Counted from the stretch's first letter, positions 19,780 to 29,120 are shown. The stretch is 64,000 bases of DNA from Cumulibacter manganitolerans (GCF_009602465.1 NZ_WBKP01000009.1:1-64000); one strand, 5' to 3'. Numbers and translations are program-made. Notes: generated by a model not told the origin, from the sequence alone.

Positions 19780-21198
19780 ATGGCTGGAAAGACCAAGCAG
19801 AGCTACCGGTGCACCGAGTGCGGCAACGAGACGCTGCGCTGGGTGGGTCGCTGTCCGGAATGCCAGGCGTGGGGAACGGTCGAGGAGTCCGGTGGCGCCG
19901 TCGCGCTGCGCAAGGTGAGCGCGGGGCCGGTGACGTCCGCCGCCCGCCCGATCGCCCAGGTCGATCTCGACGCCGCGCGGGCCCGACCCACCGGCGTCGA
20001 CGAGCTCGACCGGGTGCTCGGTGGTGGGCTGGTCCCCGGCTCGGTCGTACTGCTCGCCGGTGAGCCGGGTGTCGGCAAGTCGACCCTGCTGCTCGAGGTG
20101 GCCAGCCAGTTCGCCGCGGCCGACCGGACGGCGTTGATCGTCACCGGCGAGGAGTCGGCCTCGCAGGTCCGGCTGCGTGCCGAGCGCACCGGCTCGCTCG
20201 CCGAACGCCTCTACCTCGCCGCCGAGACCGACCTCTCCGCGCTGATCGGGCACGTCGACGCCGTCCAGCCGGGGCTTCTGGTGGTCGACTCGATCCAGAC
20301 GCTCGCCTCCGCCGCCGTCGACGGCTCCGCGGGTGGCGTCACGCAGGTGCGGGCCGTCGCGGCCGCCGTCATCGCGCTCGCCAAGGAGCGCGGCATCGCC
20401 ACCGTCATCGTCGGGCACGTCACCAAGGACGGCTCGATCGCCGGCCCGCGGCTGCTCGAGCACCTGGTCGACGTGGTGCTGCACTTCGAGGGCGACCGAC
20501 ACTCGACGCTGCGCATCGTCCGGGCGATCAAGAACCGGTTCGGTGCGTCCGACGAGGTCGGCTGCTTCGAGATGGTGGACGACGGCATCCGCGGGCTGCC
20601 CGACCCCTCGGGCCTGTTCATCAGCGACCGCAAGGAGGCGGTGGCCGGCACCTGCATCACCATCACCGTCGAGGGCCGGCGTCCGATACCGGCCGAGATC
20701 CAGGCGCTCGCGACCAAGAGCCCGCTCGCGTCACCACGCCGCTCCGTCAGCGGGCTGGACGGCGCCCGGGTCGCGATGGGGCTGGCGGTGCTGGCCAAGA
20801 ACGGCGTGAGCTTCTCCGACCACGATGTATTCGCCGCGACCGTCGGTGGCATGAAGATCACCGAGCCCGCCGTCGACCTTGCCGTCGCCCTCGCGCTCGC
20901 CTCGGCGTCGGCGAACAAGCCGCTGCCCAAGGCGTTCGCGGCGATCGGGGAGGTGAGCCTCGCCGGTGACATCCGCCGCGTGACCGGCATGGCACGGCGG
21001 CTCGCCGAGGCGGCGCGCATGGGGTTCACGACGGTCGTCGTCCCGCCGGATCCCGGCAAGGTCCCGCCGGGTCTGCAGATCGTCGAGGCGCACAACCTGC
21101 TCGAAGCACTTCTGGCGGTCGGTCTTCCCCCGGACCGGACGGGGGTCGATACGATGAACCGGCCACCAGCATCCGTCACGCCCTTGCAGCGCCCGTAG
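19780..21198 (+). CDS. radA: DNA repair protein RadA
   Basis: 472 residues. N-terminal zinc finger with C11, C14, C25 and C28, RecA-like ATPase with Walker A at 94-102 (GEPGVGKST) and Walker B LLVVDSIQ, the RadA-specific KNRFG motif, and a C-terminal Lon-like domain. It is a RecA-related helicase that extends D-loops in recombination repair. It is 44 bases downstream of lpqE and 12 upstream of disA, in the conserved lpqE-radA-disA order. Confidence 0.96.
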   Translation: MAGKTKQSYRCTECGNETLRWVGRCPECQAWGTVEESGGAVALRKVSAGPVTSAARPIAQVDLDAARARPTGVDELDRVLGGGLVPGSVVLLAGEPGVGKSTLLLEVASQFAAADRTALIVTGEESASQVRLRAERTGSLAERLYLAAETDLSALIGHVDAVQPGLLVVDSIQTLASAAVDGSAGGVTQVRAVAAAVIALAKERGIATVIVGHVTKDGSIAGPRLLEHLVDVVLHFEGDRHSTLRIVRAIKNRFGASDEVGCFEMVDDGIRGLPDPSGLFISDRKEAVAGTCITITVEGRRPIPAEIQALATKSPLASPRRSVSGLDGARVAMGLAVLAKNGVSFSDHDVFAATVGGMKITEPAVDLAVALALASASANKPLPKAFAAIGEVSLAGDIRRVTGMARRLAEAARMGFTTVVVPPDPGKVPPGLQIVEAHNLLEALLAVGLPPDRTGVDTMNRPPASVTPLQRP

Positions 21199-21210
21199 CG
21201 ATAGGACCCA

Positions 21211-22266
21211 ATGCTCCGCTCGATCCTCGCCACCATGGCGCCCGGCACCGCACTGCGCGAAGGCCTCGACCGCATCCTCCGCGGGCGCACCGGCGGGCTG
21301 ATCGTGATCGGCTGGAACCGCTCGGTCGAGGCGCTGTGCACCGGCGGCTTCCCCATCGACGTCGAGTTCTCGGCGACCGGGCTCCGTGAGCTGTGCAAGA
21401 TGGACGGCGCGGTCGTGCTCAATGCGGACGGCACGCGCATCATGCGGGCCGGGGTGCATCTGATGCCGGACGCGGCCGTGCACACCGACGAGTCCGGGAC
21501 GCGGCACCGCACCGCGCAGCGCGTCGCCAACCAGACCGGGTTCCCGGTGATCGCCGTCAGCCAGTCGATGAACGCGATCACCCTGTACATCCGCGACGAC
21601 CGCCACCAGCTCGAGCACCCGACGACCCTGCAGGACCGCGCCAACCAGGCGCTGGCCACGCTCGAGAAGTACAAGTTCCGCCTCGACGAGGTCGCGGGCA
21701 CGCTCTCCGCTCTCGAGATCGAGGACCTGGTGACGGTGCGCGACGTGGTCGCCGTCAGCCAGCGCCTGGAGATGGTCACCCGCATCTCCCAGGAGATCGC
21801 CGGTTACGTCAGCGAGCTCGGGACCGACGGCCGCCTGTCGGCGCTGCAGCTCGAGGAGCTCATGGCCGGCGTGATCGACGAGCGGGCGCTGATCGTTCGT
21901 GACTACCTTTCCAACGGCCGGCGCACCCGCAGCGCCGAGAGCGTGCTCGAGCAGCTCGAGCAGATCCCGTCGGCCGAGCTCATCGACCTGTCGGCGATCA
22001 GCACCGTGCTGGGCTTCTCCAGCAGCCCGGACGCGCTCGACGAGGCAGTGAGCCCGCGCGGCTACCGCCTGCTCGCCCGGGTCCCGCGGCTGCCGGCCGC
22101 CGTCATCGACCGGCTGGTCGATCACTTCGGGTCCCTGCAGCGGCTGCTCGCCGCCTCCAGCGACGACCTCATCGAGGTCGAAGGCGTCGGCGAGATGCGG
22201 GCGCGCGGGATCCGCGAGAGCCTGTCGCGGCTCGCCGAGACCACCATCCTCGAGCGTCACCTGTAG
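21211..22266 (+). CDS. disA: diadenylate cyclase DisA
   Basis: 351 residues. The catalytic DAC domain has D65-G66-A67 and R98-H99-R100-T101, the residues needed to make cyclic di-AMP from two ATP. A helical linker and a C-terminal helix-hairpin-helix domain (EVEGVGEMRARGIRESL) follow; this part scans DNA and stops cyclase activity on branched structures. It is downstream of radA with a 12-base gap, consistent with co-transcription and with the known RadA-DisA interaction in other bacteria. Confidence 0.97.
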   Translation: MLRSILATMAPGTALREGLDRILRGRTGGLIVIGWNRSVEALCTGGFPIDVEFSATGLRELCKMDGAVVLNADGTRIMRAGVHLMPDAAVHTDESGTRHRTAQRVANQTGFPVIAVSQSMNAITLYIRDDRHQLEHPTTLQDRANQALATLEKYKFRLDEVAGTLSALEIEDLVTVRDVVAVSQRLEMVTRISQEIAGYVSELGTDGRLSALQLEELMAGVIDERALIVRDYLSNGRRTRSAESVLEQLEQIPSAELIDLSAISTVLGFSSSPDALDEAVSPRGYRLLARVPRLPAAVIDRLVDHFGSLQRLLAASSDDLIEVEGVGEMRARGIRESLSRLAETTILERHL

Positions 22267-22267
22267 G

Positions 22268-22293
22268 GCCGCCCGTCCGAGGTGCCGGGCGGC
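22268..22293. terminator. bidirectional terminator hairpin between disA and the GntR gene
   Basis: An 8-base-pair GC stem, GCCGCCCG and CGGGCGGC, with a 10-base loop, lying between two convergent stop codons. There is no T-tract on either side. Confidence 0.6.
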
Positions 22294-22300
22294 GTCCGGG

Positions 22301-22936
22301 TCAGTGCAGCAATGCGTCGCGGCCCTGCAGGATGTGCTCGGCCATCAGGTTCCCGGCGCGCCGGTCCTCCCCGGTCGCGATCGCCTCGACGATCATGCGG
22401 TGGAACTGCGCAGAACGGCGCCGCTCGTCGAGGTCGTACCTGCGGAATGCGGCGAAGACCAGGGGCGCGTCGACCGCCTGGCCGAGCAGCTGCGCGAGCC
22501 TCGGATGCCGGGCCGCCTCGACGATCCGCCCGTGCAGCTTCTTGTTGGCCGCGTTCACCAGCCGGATCGACTCGGTGGTCGCATCGCTCGACTCGACGAC
22601 CTGCTCGAATTCCGCCGCGTCCGCGCGCAGCAGCTCCACGAGCTCCGGCGTCGCGCGTTGCGCCGCGAGCTCGGTGGCATAGGCCTCGAGCCGGCAGCGC
22701 ATCTCGTAGAAGTCGTGGATCTCCTCCTCGGAGACCGGCCGCACTATGGCGCCCCGGTTCGTCTTGCTCTCGACCAGCCCCTCGGCCTGCAACCGGCGCA
22801 GCGCTTCGCGGATCGGCGTCCGCGACAGGCTCAGCTCTGCGGCCAGCCGCTGCTCGATGAGGCGCTCCGAGGGCGGGATGCGTCCTTCGACGATCGCGTC
22901 GCGGATCCGGTCGTACGCGTCACGCGCCTGGTTCAT
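22301..22936 (-). CDS. GntR-family regulator, FadR/FCD subfamily
   Basis: 211 residues. The N-terminal winged helix reads LSLSRTPIREALRRLQAEGLV, the classic GntR recognition helix; the C-terminal all-helical FCD domain (about 75-205) has the metal-ligand pattern with His residues near LHGRIV and FHRMIVEAI. It probably senses a small carboxylate. It is the last gene of a five-gene operon beginning with the binding protein at 26648 and is likely to control it from the 26.7-kb promoter region. Confidence 0.9.
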   Translation of the reverse strand: MNQARDAYDRIRDAIVEGRIPPSERLIEQRLAAELSLSRTPIREALRRLQAEGLVESKTNRGAIVRPVSEEEIHDFYEMRCRLEAYATELAAQRATPELVELLRADAAEFEQVVESSDATTESIRLVNAANKKLHGRIVEAARHPRLAQLLGQAVDAPLVFAAFRRYDLDERRRSAQFHRMIVEAIATGEDRRAGNLMAEHILQGRDALLH

Positions 22937-22951
22937 GTGCCCTCTGCGGAA

Positions 22952-23590
22952 TCAGGAGGTCGCCGCCCCGATGTCGACGGCCGAACTGCCCTCCGGGGCG
23001 TCGATCTCGACGATCGGCTCCTCCCGGTCATCGTACTCAAGCCGAAGCGCACGGCTGATCACCGCGTGCATGTCATACATGGCCGTGATGTAGGTGAGCT
23101 CGAAGATCTCGACGTCGCTCAGGAATCCCTTCAGGGCGGTGAAGACGCCGTCGGCGATGCGGCCACCGCTGCCGACCAGCCCATCGGTGTAGGCCAGGAC
23201 GGCGCGCTCCTCGGGGGTGAACTCGTCGGAGGTCTGCCACGAGGGAATCGCGGCGATCTTCGCTTCGCTCATCCCGAGGCTGCGGCACGACTTGCAGTGC
23301 TGGGAGAACACGAACTGGCTGCCACGCAGCCAGCCGGCGCGCGTCTGGCCGAGCTCGCGCAGGATCGGCGAGAGCTTGCGATCCGGATTCGCGTAGAGCC
23401 GGAACCCGAGGACCGCATGCTCGAGCACGTCGGGGGCGAGGGCGAAGACCGTCCACCAGTTCCCCGGCGTGCCGGTCGCCGTGCCGGGGGTGTCGACGGG
23501 GTCGACTCCGTCTCCGAAGAGCCGGTCGTACATGCGGTGGACGATGGGGGCGGCGGTGTCGGTACGTCGAACCTGGCTCAGGCGGGGCAT
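22952..23590 (-). CDS. carboxymuconolactone decarboxylase-family protein
   Basis: 212 residues. The AhpD/CMD-type core is visible around FSQHCKSCRSLGMSEAKI, containing the CxxC-like pair and the following His/Cys helix, then ERAVLAYTDGLV. Such proteins are either true carboxymuconolactone decarboxylases or peroxidase-like redox proteins; the CKSC pair favours redox activity. It lies 37 bases after the lyase gene and 15 before the regulator, within the operon. Confidence 0.75.
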   Translation of the reverse strand: MPRLSQVRRTDTAAPIVHRMYDRLFGDGVDPVDTPGTATGTPGNWWTVFALAPDVLEHAVLGFRLYANPDRKLSPILRELGQTRAGWLRGSQFVFSQHCKSCRSLGMSEAKIAAIPSWQTSDEFTPEERAVLAYTDGLVGSGGRIADGVFTALKGFLSDVEIFELTYITAMYDMHAVISRALRLEYDDREEPIVEIDAPEGSSAVDIGAATS

Positions 23591-23627
23591 CGTGGCCTCT
23601 TCTCTCGTTGCGGGCTTGTCGGTGTGG

Positions 23628-24518
23628 TTACGGGGTTCGGAATTCGGTCTCGAGATCTCTCATCCGGTCGAGCCCGAGAAGCTCGGTGACGCCGTCGAAG
23701 GTCGCCATGACGCTCGCGGAACCGGCCGTCGACCGGGTCGCGCGTAGCCCGGCGAGCATCGAGCGCACGCCGTGCATGGCAGTCAGCAGCGTGCTGATCG
23801 GGAAGATGACGACGTTGTAGCCGAGCCGCCGTACGAGGTCGACGCTCAGCACCTCGGTCTGGCCGCCCTCGACCCAGTTGAACAGCAGCGGGTAGCCGGC
23901 GAGGCGGGTCGCGACGAGCTCGATGTCGGCCTCGGTACGGGGCGCCTCGACGAACAGCACATCGGCGCCGGCGTCCGCGAAGGCCTTGGCGCGGTCGATG
24001 GCATCGTCGACCCCGTTCACCGCCAAGGCGTCGGTGCGCGCGACGACGAGCAGGTCGGGATCGGTACGCGCGGCGGCGGCGGCGCGGATCTTGGCGACCG
24101 CGTCGCTCCGGTCGATGACCGCCTTGCCGGCCATGTGGCCGCAGCGCTTCGGATACACCTGGTCCTCGAGCTGGATGCCGGCGACGCCCGCCTGCTCGTA
24201 GTCCTTGACCGTGCGGACGACATTGATCTCGTTGCCGAACCCGGTGTCGGCGTCCGCGATCACCGGCTGGGACGTCGCCTGGCAGATCCGACGCACAGCA
24301 TCGAGCATCTCGGTGCCGGTCACCAGACCCACGTCCGGTCTCCCGAGCAGGCTGGCCGAGACACCGAACCCCGATACGTAGCAGCCGTCGAAGCCGGCCT
24401 CCTCGACGAGGCGCGCGCTCATCGCGTCGTACGCCCCGGGGAGGATGACGGTGCCGCCCTGCACCTGCGCACGGAAGTCCGCGCGGCTGGGCGGCCGGCG
24501 ATTGAGGAAGTCAGACAT
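23628..24518 (-). CDS. isocitrate lyase / PEP mutase-family carbon-carbon lyase
   Basis: 296 residues. The alpha/beta barrel has the family motifs PGAYDAMSARL, DADTGFGN (metal-binding Asp residues) and the active-site loop KRCGHMAGK with catalytic Cys. The loop and length resemble dimethylmalate lyase, methylisocitrate lyase and oxaloacetate-decarboxylase-type members rather than glyoxylate-cycle isocitrate lyase. It probably cleaves a branched 2-hydroxy dicarboxylate. The start overlaps the DoxX stop by 8 bases, so they are coupled. Confidence 0.85.
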   Translation of the reverse strand: MSDFLNRRPPSRADFRAQVQGGTVILPGAYDAMSARLVEEAGFDGCYVSGFGVSASLLGRPDVGLVTGTEMLDAVRRICQATSQPVIADADTGFGNEINVVRTVKDYEQAGVAGIQLEDQVYPKRCGHMAGKAVIDRSDAVAKIRAAAAARTDPDLLVVARTDALAVNGVDDAIDRAKAFADAGADVLFVEAPRTEADIELVATRLAGYPLLFNWVEGGQTEVLSVDLVRRLGYNVVIFPISTLLTAMHGVRSMLAGLRATRSTAGSASVMATFDGVTELLGLDRMRDLETEFRTP

Positions 24519-25068
24519 CGGAGCTCCGTGGTGTCGCGGGAGGATCGGACGCAAGAACGGTATCGCTCCCGATCCTCGCCATGAGTGGCTTTGCGGCGAT
24601 GAAGGCGAGCCCTGCCACTGGTCCGGCGATTGTGGCAGCCCAGCGGAGCCACGCCGCCGGGTCCAGGCCGATCAGCTGGTCGAGCGCGAACCGGCCGGGT
24701 CCTGCGAGAGCCACGCAGGCGGCGACGGCCGCCAGCAGTGCGGGCAGCTCGATACCGTTCTTCGAGCCCCACAGACCGTTCTTCCAGTGCACCGACGCGG
24801 CAACCACCAGCGTGCCCGCGAGCGCAGCCGCCGCGAACGGTGTGATCAGGCCGAGCACGAGCAGCGCCCCAGCAACGAGCTCGAGAGCGATGGCGACGGC
24901 GACATTGGTGCGGGCCGGCCGGAATCCGACGCGATCGAAGATCGCGACCGTCCTGTCGAAGCCCTCACCGCTGAACGCTCCGGTGAGCTTCTGCATCGCA
25001 TGGCCCGCCATGAGCAGGCCGAGGACCACTCGAAGAAGTAGCAGCGCCGTGTCGAGTGTGTACGCCAC
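24511..25068 (-). CDS. DoxX-family membrane protein
   Basis: 185 residues with four or five helices. The N-terminal LRVVLGLLMAGHAMQKL and the central ELVAGALLVLGLITP are typical of the DoxX family of inner-membrane quinone-related or redox proteins. It lies between the binding protein (5-base gap) and the lyase (8-base overlap). Its role in the operon is unclear; it might couple an oxidative step to the membrane. Confidence 0.8.
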   Translation of the reverse strand: MAYTLDTALLLLRVVLGLLMAGHAMQKLTGAFSGEGFDRTVAIFDRVGFRPARTNVAVAIALELVAGALLVLGLITPFAAAALAGTLVVAASVHWKNGLWGSKNGIELPALLAAVAACVALAGPGRFALDQLIGLDPAAWLRWAATIAGPVAGLAFIAAKPLMARIGSDTVLASDPPATPRSSDV

Positions 25069-25073
25069 CCGCG

Positions 25074-26648
25074 CTAGTCCTTGATCGCGACGCCGCGCTG
25101 AGTCGGCGCGTCGTAGGACGGTTGCTCGACGTTCGACACGTTCGTGCCGTACGCCGACGCCAGGTGCAGCAGGCAGATCGGAACGATCTGGGTCTGGTGG
25201 TCGAGCATGCTCTGGGCGACCTTCTCGTACAACGGCTTCCGCTCAGCGGGGTCGACCGGGCCGGCCGCCTGCTTCGCCAGATCGATGGTCTCCTGGGAGG
25301 CCGCCTGCCCGATGTTGAAGGGATGGCCCGGCATGAAGTAGGCCATGGCGCCGTTCGGATCGGGGGTGCCGACGTACGGCAGCGCCGCCGCCTCGACGGT
25401 CTGGTCTACGGCGAACTCCTGGCGCAGCTGTGCAGAGGGAACCGGTTTCACGCTCGCTGCGATCCCGACCTCGGCGAGCTGCGCCTGCACGACCTCGGCC
25501 AGCTGGGTGAACATGGTGATGTTCGGTGCGAGCAACGAGATCTCGACCCCGGCGGTCGCGCCGGCCTCGGCCAGCAGCGCCTTTGCCTTCTTCGGGTCGT
25601 GTGGGTAGGTCTGCAGGCCGTCGCCTACCTTATCGCTGTAGCCGACAGAGGTCCGCGGAACGGCCTGGATGCTGGGCGTACAGTGGCCGTCGAACAAGCC
25701 CTGGGAGATCTTCTCGCGGTCCAGGGCGTACTGGATCGCCAGCCGGGCCTTCTCGTCGTCGAACGGGGCCTTCGCCGCGTTCACCGCCAGGTAGAGGAAG
25801 TTGTTCGCCTCGCTGGCGACGACCTTGTAACCCTTCGCGACGGCTTGGTCCACCTGGCCCGGCTGCAGGTAGATGCCGTCCAGCTCGCCGCTCTGCAACG
25901 CGTTGTACCGAGTCTGGTCGTCGATCATCACGCGATAGGTCATCGTGGCGACGTTCTGCGCACCGGAGTCCCAGTAGCCAACAGACTTCGCGAACTCGGC
26001 GCGTTCGCCGGGCACGAACTCGGTCAACGTGTATGAACCGATACCGACCGGTCCTTGATCGAGCGCTCCCGACTGGGCCGCGGTGGGCGAGACGATGATT
26101 CCGGAGCGCACGCCGAGGGCGGTCAGGTACGCGCCGAGTCCGCCGGAGACGTTGATCTTGATGGTCTTCGAATCGATCACCTCGGCAGACGCGAACGCCG
26201 CCGACTCGGCCGCCAGCAGGCTGCCCTTGGCGGCGTTGCGTTCGAGGTTGAACTTCACCGCCTCCGCGTCGAACGGCGTGCCGTCGGCGAAGGTCAGTCC
26301 CTCGCGCAGGCTCAGCGTGACGGACAGGTTGTCGTCGGCGACCGTCCAGTCCGTGGCCAGCATCGGCTGCAGCTGCGCCTTCTGGTCCAGATCGAACAGC
26401 CGGTCATACACCGGGCGGAATACCGGCAGGTCGCCACCGCTGAGGCTCTTGACCGGGTCCCAGCTCGCTGGGAAGGCGATCGTCGCCCACCGGAAGTGCG
26501 CGTTCTTGTCGAAGCCCTGCTCGAGCTTGAAAGCGGTGGGCAGGGAGCCGGTCGCAGTGTCCTCTCGCGGGATCGGCGCATTGCCGCACGCCGATATCAG
26601 CAGGGCCAGCGAGAGCCCGGCGACCCCGGCTCCGATCCTCGACTTCAT
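25074..26648 (-). CDS. extracellular solute-binding lipoprotein, family 5, without its transporter
   Basis: 524 residues. Signal peptide with lipobox LLISACG (Cys near 21), then the SBP family 5 fold with TLREGLTFADGTP-like (LREGLTFADGTPFDAEAV) and ALDREKIS signatures. It binds an oligopeptide, nickel or similar compound outside the membrane. Unusually, no permease or ATPase genes are in this operon; they must come from elsewhere (the importer at 54-59 kb is one candidate in the window). It is the first gene of the GntR operon. Confidence 0.85.
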   Translation of the reverse strand: MKSRIGAGVAGLSLALLISACGNAPIPREDTATGSLPTAFKLEQGFDKNAHFRWATIAFPASWDPVKSLSGGDLPVFRPVYDRLFDLDQKAQLQPMLATDWTVADDNLSVTLSLREGLTFADGTPFDAEAVKFNLERNAAKGSLLAAESAAFASAEVIDSKTIKINVSGGLGAYLTALGVRSGIIVSPTAAQSGALDQGPVGIGSYTLTEFVPGERAEFAKSVGYWDSGAQNVATMTYRVMIDDQTRYNALQSGELDGIYLQPGQVDQAVAKGYKVVASEANNFLYLAVNAAKAPFDDEKARLAIQYALDREKISQGLFDGHCTPSIQAVPRTSVGYSDKVGDGLQTYPHDPKKAKALLAEAGATAGVEISLLAPNITMFTQLAEVVQAQLAEVGIAASVKPVPSAQLRQEFAVDQTVEAAALPYVGTPDPNGAMAYFMPGHPFNIGQAASQETIDLAKQAAGPVDPAERKPLYEKVAQSMLDHQTQIVPICLLHLASAYGTNVSNVEQPSYDAPTQRGVAIKD

Positions 26649-26702
26649 GACGGTCCAATCTGCAGCTCCGGGCCGTTGGCGCGTCCAACGGCGTACGTAG
26701 GT

Positions 26703-26776
26703 TGTACACAATTACGCAAGAAATTCCTAGTGTGTTCGCTGGACAGCGGCCAGATCATCTGTTGATGTACACAATT
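26703..26776. promoter_or_regulatory. two TGTACACAATT repeats, candidate GntR operators
   Basis: The 11-mer TGTACACAATT occurs at 26703-26713 and 26766-26776, 63 bases apart (about six helical turns), in the divergent promoter region between the binding-protein operon and the VOC gene. The first copy contains TTGT-AC-ACAA, a short palindrome. Position and spacing suggest a looped or cooperative binding site for the operon's own GntR; this is inferred. Confidence 0.5.
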
Positions 26777-26868
26777 CATTGCACCCACCGGTGACGTGTG
26801 CAACAGTGAGGGCATCTTGAGCGTTGCGCTCGACGTATCCGCGTCCACGTCACCTGGAGGAGACCGCC

Positions 26869-27423
26869 ATGGCCACGAACCCCGATCGACCGTTCGAAGT
26901 AACCGGCATCAACCACCTCGCCCTCGTCTGCTCCAACATGGAGAAGACCGTCGAGTTCTACGAGGACGTGCTCGGCTTCCCGCTGATCAAGACCGTCCAG
27001 CTTCCGGGCGGCCGCGGGCAGCACTTCTTCTTCGACATCGGCGGCGGGAACCATCTCGCGTTCTTCTGGTTCCCCGATGCGCCTGCTCCGGCGCCGGGTG
27101 TCGCGGCCGCCGCAGGCATGCCGGGCACCGGCGACCTCACCAGCGCCGTCGGTTCGATGAACCACGTCGCGTTCACGATCCCGCTCGACAAGTTCGAGGA
27201 GTACCGCGACAAGCTCATCGAGGCCGGCGTCAACACGGGCGTCATCCTCAACCACGACGACAGCGAGTCCACCGTCGCGCAGGAGATGCACCCCGGCGTG
27301 TTCGTCCGCTCGCTGTACTTCATGGATCCCGACGGCATTCTGCTCGAGTTCGCCTGCTACACGCGCGAGATGACCGACGACGACGTGAAGCACGCTCCGT
27401 CCAAGCAGACCGCGGGAGCCTAG
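26869..27423 (+). CDS. VOC-family (glyoxalase/dioxygenase-like) protein
   Basis: 184 residues with two beta-alpha-beta-beta-beta modules. Each begins with a metal-ligand-type strand (INHLALVC and MNHVAFTI), and the second ends DPDGILLEFACY with the conserved Glu. This matches metal-dependent glyoxalase or extradiol-dioxygenase-like enzymes. The ATG has GGAGGAG upstream. It is divergent from the GntR operon and shares its promoter region, so it may act on the same compound. Confidence 0.82.
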   Translation: MATNPDRPFEVTGINHLALVCSNMEKTVEFYEDVLGFPLIKTVQLPGGRGQHFFFDIGGGNHLAFFWFPDAPAPAPGVAAAAGMPGTGDLTSAVGSMNHVAFTIPLDKFEEYRDKLIEAGVNTGVILNHDDSESTVAQEMHPGVFVRSLYFMDPDGILLEFACYTREMTDDDVKHAPSKQTAGA

Positions 27424-27451
27424 CCGGAAAAGGGACTCGGGCGTCTCGCGG

Positions 27452-28126
27452 TCAGTAGAGGCTGAACGGGGTGCGGCCGCTGACGACGGCGCCCTGGTGC
27501 GCCTCGAGCCAGTAGTCGCCCGCCCCCAGCAACGGCCGCGGGCCCGCGCAGCCCGGCTCCGATACCTTGCCGGACCACAACAGCGAGAACTCGACCTTCT
27601 CCCCGGGCGCCAGCACGCGGGTGTCGACAGAGGTCCCCGGATAGCAGTCGTTGCTCGACCACCGACGGGTCCCGTCGGCGTCGAAGATCAGGATCTCCTG
27701 CGTCGCCGCGTCGAGGTCACGGACGCACGGCTCGCCGCCGGCGTTGACCACGCTGAGCGAGAGCTTCGGCTTGTCGCCGACGGCGAAGACGTTGTTGGTC
27801 GCCGAGGCGACGACCTGCAGCTGCGCGTCCTGGCAGGCGGCGGGGGCGGCCGGCGGCGTCGGGCTCGTCCCCGTCGCCGGCGAGGTGACCACTGGCGCGG
27901 ACGACGCGGTGGCCGGTGCCGAGGACGTGAGCGGCGCGGCGGACGACGTCGCGGGGCTGGTAGCGGTCGACGGGGTCTCGCCCGCCGCCGAGCCGCCGTC
28001 GCCGCCGTCGAATACGGCGAGGACCAGCGTCACCACGAGAGCGACCGCGGCGACCAGGACCGCCACCGCTGCCAGCCGGCGGCGCCAGTAGACCGCCGGC
28101 GCCAGGGGTCCGACCGGATTGAGCAC
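27452..28126 (-). CDS. membrane-anchored protein with Ser/Thr/Pro/Ala-rich linker
   Basis: 224 residues, GTG start. One transmembrane helix (about 17-40) is preceded by WRRR, giving an N-in topology; an exported low-complexity linker (about 45-95) and a beta-rich domain with four cysteines (AACQDAQ, EPCVRD, SNDCYPG, EPGCAG) follow, resembling DUF4232-like exported domains. It is next to mutY in the opposite direction, where mycobacteria also have a membrane protein gene (Rv3587c). Function unknown. Confidence 0.65.
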   Translation of the reverse strand: MLNPVGPLAPAVYWRRRLAAVAVLVAAVALVVTLVLAVFDGGDGGSAAGETPSTATSPATSSAAPLTSSAPATASSAPVVTSPATGTSPTPPAAPAACQDAQLQVVASATNNVFAVGDKPKLSLSVVNAGGEPCVRDLDAATQEILIFDADGTRRWSSNDCYPGTSVDTRVLAPGEKVEFSLLWSGKVSEPGCAGPRPLLGAGDYWLEAHQGAVVSGRTPFSLY

Positions 28127-28203
28127 GGTCTCAATCTAGGTGCGCCCCGATGTGAAGCCGAGGCAAAACGCCGAGGCAACGGCCAAGGTGCCGCTTTGGC
28201 ACG

Positions 28204-29094
28204 ATGGACGTCATGTCTGTCGAGTACGACGCCATCATCGACGCGGTGAGCCGGTGGTACGGCGACCACGCCCGCGACCTCCCGTGGCGCGGCGCGCACG
28301 TGAGCCCGTGGGCGGTGATGGTCAGCGAGTTCATGCTGCAGCAGACACCTGTCGCGCGCGTGCTCCCGGTCTTCGAGGCGTGGCTCGAGCGGTGGCCCGA
28401 GCCGTCGTCGCTCGCGTCCGCGACCACCGGTGACGCCGTGCGGATGTGGGGAAAGCTGGGGTATCCGCGACGGGCGCTGCGTCTGCACGCGGCGGCGGTC
28501 GAGATCACCGGGCGGCACAGAGGGGTGGTCCCGGAGGACCTGACCGCGCTGAAGGCGTTGCCGGGCGTCGGTGACTACACCGCGGCCGCGGTCGCGGCCT
28601 TCGCATTCGGACGTCGGGTCGCCGTGGTCGACACCAATGTGCGCCGGGTGGTGCACCGCTCGGTGCTCGGCGCGGCGGACGCCGGCCGGTCGACGACGAA
28701 GGCGGACTTCGCGCTCGTCGAGGCCATGCTGCCGACGGATGCGACGTCCGCGGCGCGCGCCTCCATCGCGCTGATGGAGCTCGGGGCACTGGTGTGCACC
28801 GCCAAGGATCCGCGCTGCGCCGACTGCCCCTTGGTCGAGGACTGCGCCTGGGTCCACGCGGGCCGACCGGCGTACGACGGGCCCGCCCGGCGCATCCAGC
28901 GGTTCGCCGGCACCGATCGCCAGGTGCGGGGTCTGCTGATGGACGTCCTACGAGCCAGCGACTGCGCCGTCGAGAAGGCGGCCCTCGACGTGGTCTGGTC
29001 CGACGAGGCCCAACGCGGACGGGCGCTGCAGGGCCTGCTGGACGACGGCCTGGCCGTGCGCCGCGAGGACGGACGCTACGCGCTTCCCGGGTGA
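28204..29094 (+). CDS. mutY: A/G-specific adenine glycosylase MutY
   Basis: 296 residues. Active-site Glu in SEFMLQQTPV, helix-hairpin-helix LPGVGDYTAAAVAAFAFG, catalytic Asp in VDTNVRRV, and the [4Fe-4S] ligands in C-x7-C-x2-C-x5-C (CTAKDPRCADCPLVEDC). It removes adenine mispaired with 8-oxoguanine. The Nudix-like C-terminal domain of enteric MutY is reduced to about 70 residues, as in mycobacteria. An alternative ATG lies three codons in. Confidence 0.94.
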   Translation: MDVMSVEYDAIIDAVSRWYGDHARDLPWRGAHVSPWAVMVSEFMLQQTPVARVLPVFEAWLERWPEPSSLASATTGDAVRMWGKLGYPRRALRLHAAAVEITGRHRGVVPEDLTALKALPGVGDYTAAAVAAFAFGRRVAVVDTNVRRVVHRSVLGAADAGRSTTKADFALVEAMLPTDATSAARASIALMELGALVCTAKDPRCADCPLVEDCAWVHAGRPAYDGPARRIQRFAGTDRQVRGLLMDVLRASDCAVEKAALDVVWSDEAQRGRALQGLLDDGLAVRREDGRYALPG

Positions 29095-29120
29095 GCGCTT
29101 GCCGACCGCGGCAGCGAGGA

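Noticed and set aside
25074-26648. Complete ABC importer in the GntR operon
   Set aside because: Only the binding protein is present; no permease or ATPase motif was found between 22 and 27 kb.
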